A stretch of DNA of 64,000 nt from Arthrobacter sp. SLBN-83 (GCF_006715285.1 NZ_VFMX01000001.1:3348001-3412000); one strand, 5' to 3'; positions 53,306 through 63,406 are shown, counted from the first letter of the stretch. Numbers and translations: made by a program. The notes: generated by a model not told the origin, from the sequence alone.

Positions 53306-54742
53306 CTAGCCCTTGCCGCCGGCCGTGGCGTACAGCGAGGCGAACCTGCGGTACCTCGCCAGCACGCCGGCGTCGTCCGTTCCGTGTGGAAGGTCGACGG
53401 CGTCTGCCGCCCACGTGGGGAACTGTCCGGTAAGTGCCGCCGCCGCTTGGCGCGCGGCACCGTCGGCAACGTACTCACCCGGCTGGGGGACGGTAACGGC
53501 CGCCCCCAGCAGGCTGGCGGCGACTTCCTGCACAGCAACAGACTGGGCGCCCCCGCCAACCAGGAGGATCCGCCTTGGCTGCACGCCTTGCGCCTGCAGG
53601 GCCGCCAGGCCGTCGGCCAGGGAGCACACCACGCCTTCGACGGCGGCGCGCGCCAGGTTGGCAGGGGTGTAGTTGGCCCGGGTGATGCCATGCAGTGAAC
53701 CGGTAGCATCCGGCAGGTTGGGCGTCCGCTCGCCGTCGAAGTAGGGGACCAGCGTGAGACCACCCGCGCCCGGACCAGCGGACAATGCCAGCTGGTTGAA
53801 CTCCGCCAGGTCCACCCCCAGCAGGGCAGCCGTGGCATCGAAGATGCGGGTGGCATTCAACGTGCATACCAGCGGCAGGTAGTGGCCGGCCGCATCTGCG
53901 AACCCTGCCACGAGCCCGGAAGGATCTGCCGCCGGGCTGTCAGACACCGCAAATACGGTACCGGACGTGCCCAGCGACATCACCACGTCGCCCAGTGCGG
54001 CCCCTGCACCGAGGGCGGCGGCTGCGTTGTCCCCGGCGCCTGCAGCCAGGAGAGCGCCTGCCGGCGTCTTTCCCGCCGTTTCCAGCGGTCCGAGGACTTT
54101 GGGAAGGGCCGGCACATGGCCGAGCGATGCGGCCAGGACATCCGGAAGGTACGTGCCCTCGGCGGTCGAATAGTACCCCGTGCCTGAGGCGTCCGAGCGG
54201 TCAGTGGCCAGCGCGGCCAGGCCCTCTGCACCCCTGCCGGGCCCATAGCCGGCGAGCCGCCAGGTCAGCCAGTCGTGCGGGAGGCAGACCGCAGCCACCT
54301 TCGCGGCGTTCTCCGGCTCGTTGGCAGCCAGCCAGCGAAGCTTCGTCACCGTCAGGGATGCGACCGGAACGGTGCCGGTGGCACTGGCCCAGTACTGGGC
54401 GCCGGCGGCGGGATCACCGCCGCCGGCATTCTCGATGAGTTCAGAGGCTGCGCCTGCGCTGCGGGTGTCATTCCACAGCAGCGCCGGTCGGATCACGGCG
54501 CCGTCACCGTCCAAACAGACCATGCCGTGCTGCTGGCCGCCGACGGCAACCGCGCTGACGTCATCGAGGCCGCCGGCGTCCGCCACGGCCTTTTGCAGGG
54601 CAGCCCACCAGTGGTCCGGGTGGACCTCGGTGCCCTCGGGGTGGGTGGCCCGGCCCTGGCGGACGAGCGCCCCGGTGTCCGCGTCGCGGATGACTACTTT
54701 GCAGGACTGGGTGGAGCTGTCGACTCCGGCTACGAGCGGCAT
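53306..54742 (-). CDS. xylB: Xylulokinase
   Basis: 478 residues from the ATG at 54742. FGGY kinase family: N-terminal [15 protein letters not shown] (phosphate loop), [21 protein letters not shown] (substrate), and in the C-terminal half [13 protein letters not shown] and [15 protein letters not shown] (adenosine site). It phosphorylates D-xylulose to feed the pentose-phosphate pathway. It follows xylA after 82 bp that contain an attenuator-like hairpin. A longer in-frame ORF upstream is only a shadow of xylA. Confidence 0.95.
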   Translation of the reverse strand: MPLVAGVDSSTQSCKVVIRDADTGALVRQGRATHPEGTEVHPDHWWAALQKAVADAGGLDDVSAVAVGGQQHGMVCLDGDGAVIRPALLWNDTRSAGAASELIENAGGGDPAAGAQYWASATGTVPVASLTVTKLRWLAANEPENAAKVAAVCLPHDWLTWRLAGYGPGRGAEGLAALATDRSDASGTGYYSTAEGTYLPDVLAASLGHVPALPKVLGPLETAGKTPAGALLAAGAGDNAAAALGAGAALGDVVMSLGTSGTVFAVSDSPAADPSGLVAGFADAAGHYLPLVCTLNATRIFDATAALLGVDLAEFNQLALSAGPGAGGLTLVPYFDGERTPNLPDATGSLHGITRANYTPANLARAAVEGVVCSLADGLAALQAQGVQPRRILLVGGGAQSVAVQEVAASLLGAAVTVPQPGEYVADGAARQAAAALTGQFPTWAADAVDLPHGTDDAGVLARYRRFASLYATAGGKG

Positions 54743-54773
54743 GGCTGTTCTTTTCTTTGTGCAGGAATGGAAA

Positions 54774-54811
54774 CGCTGCGGGGCCTGGATCATCTCCAAG
54801 GCCCCGCAGCG
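54774..54811 (-). terminator. Hairpin between xylA and xylB
   Basis: CGCTGCGGGGCCT pairs with AGGCCCCGCAGCG across a 12-base loop, followed by TTTCC on the minus strand. Probably lowers xylB relative to xylA. Confidence 0.7.
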
Positions 54812-54824
54812 GGTATTCGGTGGG

Positions 54825-56012
54825 CTAGTGGGCGCCCAGGAGGTGCTCGATGGCCAACTGGTTGAGCCGGACGAACGCGAAGGAACGCTCCGCTGCCTTG
54901 TCGGCGTCGAAGTCCTCAAACGCTGCGGCGTCTGCGAGCAGGTCCGCGGTGCTTTCACCGGCGGCGAGGGTGGACTCGCCGAGTTCGAAGACGCCCGAGG
55001 TCTTGAGGGCTTCCTGTACCTGCGGGTCTGCGCGGAAGGCCAGGGCACGTTCCTTGAGCAGGAGGTACATGGCCATGTTGGCCTTGGCGGATTCCCACAC
55101 GCCGTCGTAGCCGTCGGTGCGGGAGGGCTTGTAGTCGAAGTGGCGGGGGCCGTCGTACTTGGGGCCGCCGTTCGGGAAGCCGTTCTCCAGCAGGTCGACG
55201 GTGAAGAAGGCGCTGGTGAGGTCGCCATGGCCAAAGACCAGGTCCTGGTCGTACTTGATGCCGCGCTGGCCGTTAAGGTCGATGTGGAAGAGCTTGCCGG
55301 CCCACAGAGCCTGGGCGATGCCGTGGGTGAAGTTCAGCCCTGCCATCTGCTCGTGGCCGGTCTCCGGGTTCAGGCCCACGATGTCGCCGTGTTCCAGCTG
55401 GGCGATGAAGGCCAGGCCGTGGCCCACGGTGGGCAGGAAGATGTCGCCGCGGGGTTCGTTGGGCTTGGGCTCCAGGGCGATGCGGAGGTTGTAGCCCTTT
55501 TCCTTGATGTAGCCGGCGGCGGTGTCCACGCCTTCCTTCATACGGTCCAGGGCGGCGGCCAGGTCCTTGGATCCGTCGTATTCGCTGCCCTCGCGGCCTC
55601 CCCACATGACGAATGTTTCGGCGCCGAGTTCGGCGGCGAGGTCGATGTTGCGCAGGACCTTGGACAGGGCGAAGCGGCGGATCGAGCGGTCGTTGGAGGT
55701 GAAGCCGCCGTCCTTGAACACAGGGTGGCTGAAGAGGTTGGTGGTGACCATCGGTACCTTCAGCCCGGTCTCAGCCAGGGCTGCGCGGAAGTTCTTCAGG
55801 ATCAGTTCCCGTTCCGAGGCGGAGGCGTCAAACGGAACCAGGTCATTGTCATGGAAGGTGATGCCGTAAGCGCCCAGCTCGCTGAGCTTGTGGACTGCTT
55901 CCACTGGGTCGAGGGCCTTGCGGGTTGCGACGCCGAACGGGTCGGCGCCGGTCCAGCCGACGGTCCAGAGGCCAAACGTGAACTTGTCGGCCGGGGTGGG
56001 GGAGAGAGTCAT
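54825..56012 (-). CDS. xylA: Xylose isomerase
   Basis: 395 residues, the compact actinobacterial class I form. Catalytic and metal residues are in the usual segments: [14 protein letters not shown] (His, Asp), FVMWGGREG (Trp, Gly), [18 protein letters not shown] (Glu, Lys), [13 protein letters not shown] (Glu, His) and [17 protein letters not shown] (Asp cluster). It converts D-xylose to D-xylulose. Its promoter carries an XylR-like inverted repeat, and the ROK regulator is divergent from it. Confidence 0.97.
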   Translation of the reverse strand: MTLSPTPADKFTFGLWTVGWTGADPFGVATRKALDPVEAVHKLSELGAYGITFHDNDLVPFDASASERELILKNFRAALAETGLKVPMVTTNLFSHPVFKDGGFTSNDRSIRRFALSKVLRNIDLAAELGAETFVMWGGREGSEYDGSKDLAAALDRMKEGVDTAAGYIKEKGYNLRIALEPKPNEPRGDIFLPTVGHGLAFIAQLEHGDIVGLNPETGHEQMAGLNFTHGIAQALWAGKLFHIDLNGQRGIKYDQDLVFGHGDLTSAFFTVDLLENGFPNGGPKYDGPRHFDYKPSRTDGYDGVWESAKANMAMYLLLKERALAFRADPQVQEALKTSGVFELGESTLAAGESTADLLADAAAFEDFDADKAAERSFAFVRLNQLAIEHLLGAH

Positions 56013-56055
56013 GGTTGCGTCCTTGCATCGAGCGCTCCGCGGGATTGCGAAGCAT

Positions 56056-56074
56056 TAGTTCATTGCCTGAACTA
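56056..56074. promoter_or_regulatory. XylR-type operator
   Basis: TAGTTCA-TTGCC-TGAACTA, perfect 7-bp arms, 44-62 bases upstream of xylA and about 85 from the regulator start. The TAGTT half-site is typical of ROK XylR operators. Confidence 0.65.
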
Positions 56075-56155
56075 TATGAGTGGACGTAGGGTGGGGTCAA
56101 TAGGTCCAGCTGGGACAGCCGGAAAATTTATCGGAGCCGTGAACTGAGGAGCTTT

Positions 56156-57382
56156 GTGATGGTGATGCCGGCGCCAGCAGTGGCGGGACCGGGAGGCGCA
56201 GCCCCCGGAAGCGTGGGGGATGTCCGGCGCAGCAACCTTGCGCTGGTCCTGGGCGCGATCGCCGAATTCCCGCCCGATACCTGTCCCAGCCGGGCACAGA
56301 TCGCGGGCGCAACAGGCTTGACCAAGGCGTCGGTATCCAGCCTGGTGCTGGACCTCCTGGACGCCGGAATCATCCGGGAAATAGGCCTGAACCCGCAGGG
56401 GCGCGGCCGGCCAGGTGTCGGACTTGAGCTCAACCCCGGCCGCGCTGTCATGGGGATGGAAATCAACGTGGACTACATCTCGGCGGCCGTAGTTGACCTC
56501 GCCGGAAATGTCCTGATCCGTGAAGTGGAGGAGCGCGATAACCGCAACAGTCCGGACGCCGCGGTGCTGGCTGCACTGTCAGTCCTGGCCGCGCGGGTAC
56601 GGAGCGCGGCGGGTGAGCGGGGGGTTGAGGTCCTCGGCGGCGGGCTGGCCGTTCCTGGACTCGTTGACCCTGCTGCTGCGCGGGTGCTCACCGCCCCCAA
56701 CCTTGGCTGGGTTGATGTGGACCTTGACCTTGGTGCTTTGCTGCCCGAAGCCCCCTTGGGTGTGGCGCTTTTCAATGAGGCCAACGCCGCAGCCTTGGCG
56801 GAACTGAGGTACCGGCCGGATGGTGCCTCCGACTTCCTGTTTGTCTCAGGTGAAGTGGGTGTTGGTGGCGGGATCGTCATCGGGTCCGAGCTGTTCACGG
56901 GTCCGGAGGGCCATGCCGGCGAAGTGGGGCACATCGTGGTGGAGCCGGACGGCAGCCGCTGTTCCTGCGGCGGTACCGGTTGCCTGGAAACCGTGGCTGG
57001 CCAGGACGCCATTTTCGCTGCGTCCGGCGTGGCCCCGGAGGCTTCATCACGGTCCGCCAGCATGTCCGCGCTGCTTGGGGCGCTGGGGGCCGGAGACGCC
57101 AAGGCCGTTGCCGCCGTTGAACGAGCGGGCCGCTGCCTGGGCATCGCGCTCGCGTCAACGGCGCGAGTGGTCAATATTCAGTCGGTGGTCCTTGGTGGGC
57201 ATTTCGCGGTCCTCGAGCCATGGCTGCGTGGTCCGTTGATCGAAAGCGTGCAGAAGTACGCGCCGGGCAAGTATGCGTCGGAACAGGTCACAGTCTCCGC
57301 GGTGGGGGAGTCGGGAGCCCTGCTGGGTGCAGCCGGCAGCGTCATCCGGTCGTTGGTGGAGGCGCCGCACCGGCTGCAGTAG
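56156..57382 (+). CDS. xylR: ROK-family xylose repressor
   Basis: 408 residues from a GTG (or the ATG one codon later, which has GAGGAG upstream). The N-terminal winged helix (about 22-75: AQIAGATGLTKASVSSLVLDLL) is followed by a ROK sugar-kinase-like domain with LAVPGLVDP and the zinc motif CSCGGTGCLE. With xylose bound it should release the operator in the xylA-xylR gap. Kinase residues are not needed for this role. It is divergent from xylAB. Confidence 0.9.
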   Translation: MMVMPAPAVAGPGGAAPGSVGDVRRSNLALVLGAIAEFPPDTCPSRAQIAGATGLTKASVSSLVLDLLDAGIIREIGLNPQGRGRPGVGLELNPGRAVMGMEINVDYISAAVVDLAGNVLIREVEERDNRNSPDAAVLAALSVLAARVRSAAGERGVEVLGGGLAVPGLVDPAAARVLTAPNLGWVDVDLDLGALLPEAPLGVALFNEANAAALAELRYRPDGASDFLFVSGEVGVGGGIVIGSELFTGPEGHAGEVGHIVVEPDGSRCSCGGTGCLETVAGQDAIFAASGVAPEASSRSASMSALLGALGAGDAKAVAAVERAGRCLGIALASTARVVNIQSVVLGGHFAVLEPWLRGPLIESVQKYAPGKYASEQVTVSAVGESGALLGAAGSVIRSLVEAPHRLQ

Positions 57383-57437
57383 CGCTGAAGGAAAAAGCCG
57401 CGTCTTCAGCAGAATGGCCGACGATCTTCCCCACCAG

Positions 57438-58721
57438 TCATTTTTCCAGCGCCGGGCAGGGTATCTCGACGGAGCCGGTGAAGTAGTGCGGGGCGACAGC
57501 AGCGGTGAAAGCGGTCGCATGGCCGGAACTGCATTTCTCTGCCCCCGTGGCCACTTGTTCCGCCCAGGCGGGTCCTGAGTCCCTGGTCGTGAAGGGAGGG
57601 AAGTACATGGATGCGAGGAGCAGGCTAAAACTGACCAGGATCGCGGGCTGTGTCCAGTGTGCCCATCTCACCAACGCCGATGAAAGCACCGGCACTATGG
57701 CCAGGACAAACATGGTGGCCGCAACCGAATAACGGGTAAACGCGAACTGTTCGATCCAATCGGCGTCGGTAAACCGGGCGTAATCGAGGAACGGAGCCGG
57801 GTTCGCCGCGGCGCAGGCAATCCACACCAGGATGGACGCGGAGAGGAACATCATGGCAAGGCGGCGGTGCTGCCGCCGCCCGTACATGAAGACGGCCGCG
57901 GTGGCGACAGCAATGATCAGAAACGCCAGTATTACCGGCGCGGCGCCGAAATTGACGATCTGCTGGGTCAGCGCCCGGGCGTAACCATAGACCAGGGGCC
58001 CTGCGGTGTTGAGCGGCCACCCGTAGATCAGTGATGCGGGATCCAGTTGGTATTGCGTGTACGGGGCCCTGGGATAAGTAACCGTGGTGTACAACTGGGC
58101 GCACAATCCCAGTGCAAGGCCTGCTTTCGCAGGCCACAGGCTGCGGTTGCGCCAGCGGTAGAAGAACAACGGGGTGAAGAGGACCGTTATGATCTCCGTC
58201 GTTGCCGTGGCGAATGCTGCAGCGAACAGCAGGAGTGCTTCAGCCCGCGTTCTTGCTGGTTTGATCAGGAGCCATGGTGCAAGCCAGAGTAAGTACCAGT
58301 GCAAGTTCGCGAAGTTGCCAAGTGTTTCAATGGCTCCCACGTTGACGAATATGGGGATCGCTGCCCAGGCTCCACGTATCCAGACACTCGTCGTCAGGGA
58401 ACTGGAGCAGTGGAAGGTCATCAGTGCGATGCAGGCGAGGGCTGCGCAGGCCAGGAAATTCATCGCGTACGCATAATCAGGTACAGGGAACGCCCGCACC
58501 ACGATCTCCGCGGCTATGCGGGGTATGAAATGCAAGTATCCGGCGTAGGGCTTGAATGGTGTCCATCGATCGTCAGGGGCCATCGCATCCGACACGAAGA
58601 CGGCCCCGTCCTCTGCCCAGAGGACGCCCTGCGCGTGCGCCGGGAGCCTCATCCATGACACCAGGCTGACCAGTACCAGCGCGCCAGTGTATGACAGTGC
58701 TTTTGCCACCCGCGTTTTCAC
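57438..58721 (-). CDS. Polytopic membrane protein, GT-C-like layout
   Basis: About 427 residues from a GTG at 58721 with GAGGCAGG upstream; an ATG at 58748 is also possible. Some ten transmembrane helices are visible. The first extracellular loop, after helix 1, has WAEDGAVFVSDA, with Asp/Glu placed as in GT-C glycosyltransferases. A Cys-containing C-terminal tail lies outside. Such proteins transfer sugars from polyprenyl phosphates, but no family can be named. Codon use is somewhat less biased than in neighbouring core genes. Confidence 0.7.
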   Translation of the reverse strand: MKTRVAKALSYTGALVLVSLVSWMRLPAHAQGVLWAEDGAVFVSDAMAPDDRWTPFKPYAGYLHFIPRIAAEIVVRAFPVPDYAYAMNFLACAALACIALMTFHCSSSLTTSVWIRGAWAAIPIFVNVGAIETLGNFANLHWYLLWLAPWLLIKPARTRAEALLLFAAAFATATTEIITVLFTPLFFYRWRNRSLWPAKAGLALGLCAQLYTTVTYPRAPYTQYQLDPASLIYGWPLNTAGPLVYGYARALTQQIVNFGAAPVILAFLIIAVATAAVFMYGRRQHRRLAMMFLSASILVWIACAAANPAPFLDYARFTDADWIEQFAFTRYSVAATMFVLAIVPVLSSALVRWAHWTQPAILVSFSLLLASMYFPPFTTRDSGPAWAEQVATGAEKCSSGHATAFTAAVAPHYFTGSVEIPCPALEK

Positions 58722-58859
58722 TGGACCTGCCTCATCCCATTCCCCCATGGAATGCCGGACTTAATCTAATGGACGGGATCTCCCTGCATCAAAACGGGAA
58801 GGCCGGATGAAAGACTTTTCTGCAGGAAGAGCAGAACATCGACTCCGAAGAGAACAAGA

Positions 58860-58899
58860 ATGCGGTCCCGCCCAGCGCGTCGACTGGCCGGGACCGCAT
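58860..58899 (-). terminator. Terminator after tRNA-Arg
   Basis: ATGCGGTCCCG pairs with CGGGACCGCAT across an 18-base loop; the minus strand continues with a T-rich stretch (TTCTTGTTCTCTT). Confidence 0.8.
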
Positions 58900-58906
58900 G
58901 TTCCGG

Positions 58907-58979
58907 TGCCCCAGGAGGGAATCGAACCCCCGACCGGCGGATTAGAAGGCCGCTGCTCTATCCCCTGAGCTACTGAGGC
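58907..58979 (-). tRNA. tRNA-Arg (anticodon TCT)
   Basis: Acceptor GCCTCAG pairs with CTGGGGC (one wobble). D-arm AGCTCAGGGGATAGAGC, anticodon loop CTTCTAA and T-loop GGTTCGATTCC are normal, and the discriminator is A. CCA is not encoded. It reads AGA codons, which are rare in this genome. Confidence 0.96.
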
Positions 58980-59187
58980 ATTGGCTTCCAGCCCCTCGGG
59001 CCGGCGCCTCCAAAAGTTTACATTGCCCGGGGTGCAGGTGGCGGCATCCGGCCGTCACCCCTCCTCCACATGTGGCGTAGCGGCGATTGTTGTCCACATA
59101 TGGGAATCCATGCCTGCTGTCCGGCGCTATCCGGCGCGATGCTGGTCATGCCTGCTAAAGGCGCCACCATCCAGACAGGACGTAGAC

Positions 59188-59742
59188 ATGAGCGAAACGA
59201 TCATCACCATCCGGGGCTTCGTGGCCACGGAGATAACGAGTTCCACCACGCCAGGGGGAGTGGCAACGGCCTCCTTCCGGCTCGGGTCCACCGCCCGTCG
59301 TTTTGACCGGGCATCCAGGACCTGGGGTGACGGACCCACCAACTGGTTCACGGTCCAGGGCTACCGCAACCTTGCTGGAACCCTGGGGTGCAGCATCCGG
59401 AAGGGCCAGCCGGTCATTGTTGTGGGCAAGCTGAAGATCGACACCTGGGAAAAGGACGGCCGGGTGTACCACTCCACCATCATCGACGCGGAGGCCGTGG
59501 GGCACGATCTCACCTTCGGATCGGCAAACTTCATTCGTACCGCGTCCAGGCCGGCCCTTTCCCTGGTGGAGCAGCCGCCGGTTCCGGATGACGACGCCGG
59601 AATGGGCCAGGTTCCGGATGAACTGGAGGACCACGAGGACGAACACCCCGGGGACCACGGCCAACCCGCAGTCGTCATCGAGGACAGTGACGGTGCCCTC
59701 GCCTCGCTGGACCTGGAAACGGGGGAACTCGCCGAAGTCTAG
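59188..59742 (+). CDS. Single-stranded DNA-binding protein paralogue without the acidic tip
   Basis: 184 residues from an ATG with AGGA upstream. The OB-fold is clear (TIRGFVATEI, TASFRLGSTAR, NWFTVQGYRNLAGTLGCSIRKGQPVIVVGKLKI, HSTIIDAEAVGHDL). The tail (about 130-184) is acidic but ends LETGELAEV instead of the D-D-x-P-F tip that recruits repair and replication partners. It therefore resembles the second SSB of actinobacteria and not the essential one. It stands alone downstream of tRNA-Arg. Confidence 0.9.
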   Translation: MSETIITIRGFVATEITSSTTPGGVATASFRLGSTARRFDRASRTWGDGPTNWFTVQGYRNLAGTLGCSIRKGQPVIVVGKLKIDTWEKDGRVYHSTIIDAEAVGHDLTFGSANFIRTASRPALSLVEQPPVPDDDAGMGQVPDELEDHEDEHPGDHGQPAVVIEDSDGALASLDLETGELAEV

Positions 59743-59974
59743 GAAACACTTATCAGATACCAGCGTCCCCTTTCAGTCCCGGGCGGATGGACGGCGGCAC
59801 CCCCCGGCCGCCTTCCGTCCGCCCGCCAAAAATGCCTGACGGCGGGCCGCCTATTGCTGCTGATGGTTCCGGACGATTTGCTGCTGCTGGTGCCGGACGA
59901 TGTTTCCCGCAAGCCCACCCCCGGTGCCGGTCGTGCACGCCGGTGCCTGCCTGCTTCCATGACAGAATGACACC

Positions 59975-60535
59975 ATGCATCCCACCCCTTACCAGCGGCC
60001 GAACAAAGGCGCCGGTGCAGCACTGGCGTTCGCCGTCCTGGCCTGTGTCCTGTCAGGGTGTGTTGCCGGGCCTTCCGCAAGCCAACCGGCAATTGGGGCC
60101 AATGACGGGCAGGCGTCGTCGCAGGCCAGGGCAACCGGCGGTGTAACGCAGGAGCCGGCCCAGGCAACCGGTTCGGCCCCGGGAAGCACTCGTCCCAGCG
60201 GAGAACCGCTGGCCGACACGTCCGGTGGGACGCAAGCGGCTGCAGCGGCCACCGAGAAGATGAAACGCACTGTTACGGACACTCTGACCAAATTGGCAAG
60301 CGGAACCCCCAAGCCGGCCACAGCCCAGGTCAGCGAAGCCCTGACGAGTGCAGGTATCGCGCCTGGTGTTTTGCAGGTCTCGCAAAGCCGGACACCCACG
60401 GGACTGGAAGCGGATGCCATCGAAGCGGCCGTGCTTCAGGGGAGGGATTGTGTCATCGGGCAGGTGCGTGAAGGCGCCGTAACCGTCACGGTCCTTCCGG
60501 TGCTGGCCAGCGGTAAATGTTTCGTGGGGTCCTGA
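59975..60535 (+). CDS. Putative lipoprotein
   Basis: 186 residues. A type II signal peptide with lipobox VLSGC (Cys about 29) is clear. A Ser/Thr/Ala/Gln-rich linker (about 30-95) leads to a small C-terminal domain with two further cysteines that may pair (RDCVIGQV and GKCFVG). The pattern recalls small actinobacterial DUF6993-type lipoproteins, but I am not sure. It should sit on the outer face of the membrane. The 232 bp upstream hold no other gene. Confidence 0.75.
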   Translation: MHPTPYQRPNKGAGAALAFAVLACVLSGCVAGPSASQPAIGANDGQASSQARATGGVTQEPAQATGSAPGSTRPSGEPLADTSGGTQAAAAATEKMKRTVTDTLTKLASGTPKPATAQVSEALTSAGIAPGVLQVSQSRTPTGLEADAIEAAVLQGRDCVIGQVREGAVTVTVLPVLASGKCFVGS

Positions 60536-60596
60536 TCGCAGTGGCCTGCCGACTGCAAATGTGAGATCTGCCCGCCAACCCACTAGATTTGAGACC

Positions 60597-62279
60597 ATGG
60601 CGGAATTTATCTACACAATGACCAAGGCCCGCAAGGCCGTTGGCGAAAAACTCATCCTTGATGACGTAAGCATGTCCTTCTTTCCGGGCGCGAAGATCGG
60701 TGTTGTGGGCCCCAACGGTGCCGGTAAGTCCACCATCCTGAAGATCATGGCCGGCCTGGACACGCCCTCCAACGGTGAGGCCAGGCTCAGCCCCGGCTAC
60801 AGCGTGGGCATCCTGCTCCAGGAACCGCCCCTGAACGAGGAAAAGACCGTCCTGGGCAACGTCCAGGAAGGCGTCGGCGAAATCTACGGAAAGATCCAGC
60901 GCTTCAACGAGATTTCCGAGGAAATGGCCAGCCCCGACGCTGACTACGACACCCTCCTCGAAGAGATGGGCAAGCTGCAGGAAGCCATCGACGCCGCCGA
61001 TGCGTGGGACCTCGACTCCCAGTTGGAACAGGCCATGGACGCGCTGCGCTGCCCGCCGGCCGACGCCGACGTCACCAACCTTTCCGGTGGTGAACGCCGC
61101 CGCGTGGCACTTTGCAAGCTGCTCCTGCAGAAGCCGGACCTGCTGCTCCTCGATGAGCCCACCAACCACCTGGACGCCGAGAGCGTACTGTGGCTCGAAC
61201 AGCACCTCTCCAGCTACCCCGGCGCCGTCCTTGCCGTGACCCACGACCGCTACTTCCTGGACCACGTGGCTGAATGGATTGCCGAAGTGGACCGCGGCCA
61301 CCTCTACCCCTACGAAGGCAACTACTCCACCTACCTGGAGAAGAAGCGCGCCCGCCTGGAAATCCAGGGCAAGAAGGATGCCAAGCAGGCCAAGCGCCTC
61401 GCAGAGGAACTCGAGTGGGTCCGCTCCAACGCCAAGGGCCGCCAGACCAAGTCGAAGGCCCGTCTGGCCCGGTACGAGGAGATGGCTGCAGAGGCAGACC
61501 GTACCCGCAAGCTTGACTTCGAAGAGATCCAGATTCCGCCGGGACCCCGCCTGGGCGGCCTGGTCTTGGAGGCCAAGAACCTCCAGAAGGGCTTCGAGGA
61601 CCGGGTCCTGATCGACGGGCTGTCCTTCACCCTGCCCCGCAACGGCATCGTGGGCGTCATTGGCCCCAACGGCGTGGGCAAGACCACCCTGTTCAAGACC
61701 ATCGTCGGCCTGGAACCGCTCGACGGCGGCGACCTGAAGATCGGTGACTCGGTCAAGATCTCCTACGCGGACCAGAGCCGCGGCGGCATCGACCCCAACA
61801 AGAGCTTGTGGGAGGTCGTGTCCGACGGGCTCGACTTCATCCAGGTGGGCAATGTCGAGATGCCGTCCCGCGCCTACGTGGCCGCCTTCGGCTTCAAGGG
61901 CCCGGACCAGCAGAAGAAGGCCGGCGTCCTCTCCGGCGGTGAGCGGAACCGGCTGAACCTCGCCCTCACCCTTAAACAGGGCGGCAACCTGCTGCTGCTT
62001 GACGAGCCCACCAACGACCTCGACGTCGAAACCCTGAGCAGCCTGGAAAACGCGCTGCTCGAGTTCCCCGGCTGCGCCGTTGTGGTCTCGCACGACCGCT
62101 GGTTCCTTGACCGGGTGGCCACCCACATCCTGGCCTACGAGGGCGACGACGAAAACCCCTCCAAGTGGTACTGGTTCGAGGGCAACTTCGAATCCTACGA
62201 GGAGAACAAGGTCCAGCGGCTGGGCCCCGACGCCGCCAAGCCGCACCGCGTCACCCACCGGCGCCTCACCCGCGACTAG
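60597..62279 (+). CDS. ettA: Energy-dependent translational throttle protein EttA
   Basis: 560 residues from the ATG at 60597. ABC-F protein with two ATPase domains: Walker A GPNGAGKST and GPNGVGKTT, signatures LSGGERRR and LSGGERNR, Walker B LLLLDEPTNHLD and LLLLDEPTNDLD. The linker with KGRQTKSKARLARYEEM and the arm insertion (about 95-140) mark the EttA subgroup. It binds the ribosomal E site and gates the first elongation step according to ADP/ATP. It is soluble, with no membrane domain. Confidence 0.95.
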   Translation: MAEFIYTMTKARKAVGEKLILDDVSMSFFPGAKIGVVGPNGAGKSTILKIMAGLDTPSNGEARLSPGYSVGILLQEPPLNEEKTVLGNVQEGVGEIYGKIQRFNEISEEMASPDADYDTLLEEMGKLQEAIDAADAWDLDSQLEQAMDALRCPPADADVTNLSGGERRRVALCKLLLQKPDLLLLDEPTNHLDAESVLWLEQHLSSYPGAVLAVTHDRYFLDHVAEWIAEVDRGHLYPYEGNYSTYLEKKRARLEIQGKKDAKQAKRLAEELEWVRSNAKGRQTKSKARLARYEEMAAEADRTRKLDFEEIQIPPGPRLGGLVLEAKNLQKGFEDRVLIDGLSFTLPRNGIVGVIGPNGVGKTTLFKTIVGLEPLDGGDLKIGDSVKISYADQSRGGIDPNKSLWEVVSDGLDFIQVGNVEMPSRAYVAAFGFKGPDQQKKAGVLSGGERNRLNLALTLKQGGNLLLLDEPTNDLDVETLSSLENALLEFPGCAVVVSHDRWFLDRVATHILAYEGDDENPSKWYWFEGNFESYEENKVQRLGPDAAKPHRVTHRRLTRD

Positions 62280-62316
62280 TCCGCGGGGTCCGGCAACGGC
62301 TGGCCATCGCATAAGA

Positions 62317-62378
62317 GTAAGGCCGGCACCCGAAGTGAACTGTTCAAGATGAACAGTTCACCCCGGTGCCGGCCTTAC
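62317..62378. terminator. Long two-part hairpin between ettA and tesB
   Basis: Outer arms GTAAGGCCGGCACC (14 bp) and inner arms GTGAACTGTTCA (12 bp) are both perfect. It serves both convergent genes. Confidence 0.8.
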
Positions 62379-62421
62379 CCATATCCATGGGTGAAAGTGC
62401 CGCTGGAGCTGCCGGCAGGCT

Positions 62422-63342
62422 CTATGAGTCTTCCGGGAGAGTGGGAATGCGGACCATGCCCTCCTGGGCAACCGAGGCGACGTGGTGTCCCTCACGGTTG
62501 AAAATCTTGCCGGTGGCCAGTCCGCGGGCGCCGTGGGCGCTGGGGGACTCCTGAACGTAAAGCAGCCACTCGTCCACCCGTGCCGGGCGGTGCCACCACA
62601 TCGCGTGGTCCAGGCTGGCGACGTTCATCCCCGGGGTGGTCCAGTTCAGGCCGTGCCGCCGCAGGATGGATTCGAGAAGCGTGTAGTCGCTGGCGTAGGC
62701 CAGGGCGGCGCGGTGCAGGTTGGAGTCGTCCGGCATCGGGCCGAAGGTCTTCATCCACACGGCATTGCGGGCCTCCCGCGGCCCGGAGGCGGACACGTAC
62801 AGCGGCGGGTCCACGTGCCGGATGTCAAAGGGGCGCTCGTACGCCCAATGCCTGGCCACGGGGTGGTCGAACTTCCCCAACAGGTCAGCCGTGCTGGGCA
62901 GCGACTCAGGGTCCGGGATTCCAGCCGGCATGGCGGAGGAGTGGTCGATGCCTGCATCTTCACCCTGGAAGGAGGCAATCATGGACAGGATGGGCACCCC
63001 GTCCTGGTAGGCGTGGACGCGCCTGGCGGAGAAGGACCGGCCGTCGCGCAGCCGCTGCACTCCGAAGGTGATGGGTTTGTTGGCGTCGCCGGGCCGCAGG
63101 AAGTAGCCGTGCATGGAGTGCACGAACCGCTCCGGATCCACCGTCCTGGTGGCCGCGACCAGCGACTGCGCCAGCACTTGTCCGCCGAACACCCTGTGGT
63201 GCGGCTGCCGCTGTGAGGGACCCAGGAAAATGTCCTCATCCGTTCGCGCGCCCTCGAGCTCACCAAGGTCCAGCAGTTCAATCAGCGATGAGGTGGGGTC
63301 TCCGCTTGGCGGCGCCAGCAGTCCGGCTTCGGCTTCAGTCAT
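62422..63342 (-). CDS. tesB: Acyl-CoA thioesterase II
   Basis: 306 residues with the double hot-dog fold. The first repeat has RVFGGQVLAQSLVAA and the second has LDHAMWWHRP; VHSMHGYFLRPGD and GRSFSARRVHAYQDG are family motifs. The catalytic Asp (SLDHAMW), Ser/Thr and Gln positions look intact. It hydrolyses medium- and long-chain acyl-CoAs. It is convergent with ettA, with the long hairpin between, and divergent from the gene at the right edge. Confidence 0.94.
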   Translation of the reverse strand: MTEAEAGLLAPPSGDPTSSLIELLDLGELEGARTDEDIFLGPSQRQPHHRVFGGQVLAQSLVAATRTVDPERFVHSMHGYFLRPGDANKPITFGVQRLRDGRSFSARRVHAYQDGVPILSMIASFQGEDAGIDHSSAMPAGIPDPESLPSTADLLGKFDHPVARHWAYERPFDIRHVDPPLYVSASGPREARNAVWMKTFGPMPDDSNLHRAALAYASDYTLLESILRRHGLNWTTPGMNVASLDHAMWWHRPARVDEWLLYVQESPSAHGARGLATGKIFNREGHHVASVAQEGMVRIPTLPEDS

Positions 63343-63406
63343 GGTCCGACTCTAGACGGCGCCCGGCGAACCGCTCAACCGGACTGCAGCCGGTAGTGTC
63401 TTAGGT

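Noticed and set aside
54321..56147. 608-codon plus-strand frame opposite xylA/xylB
   Set aside because: It covers two well-identified genes on the other strand and has no recognisable domain or ribosome site.
60486..62312. 608-codon minus-strand frame opposite ettA
   Set aside because: The ABC-F motifs of EttA are unmistakable on the plus strand; the antisense product is a GC-rich shadow.
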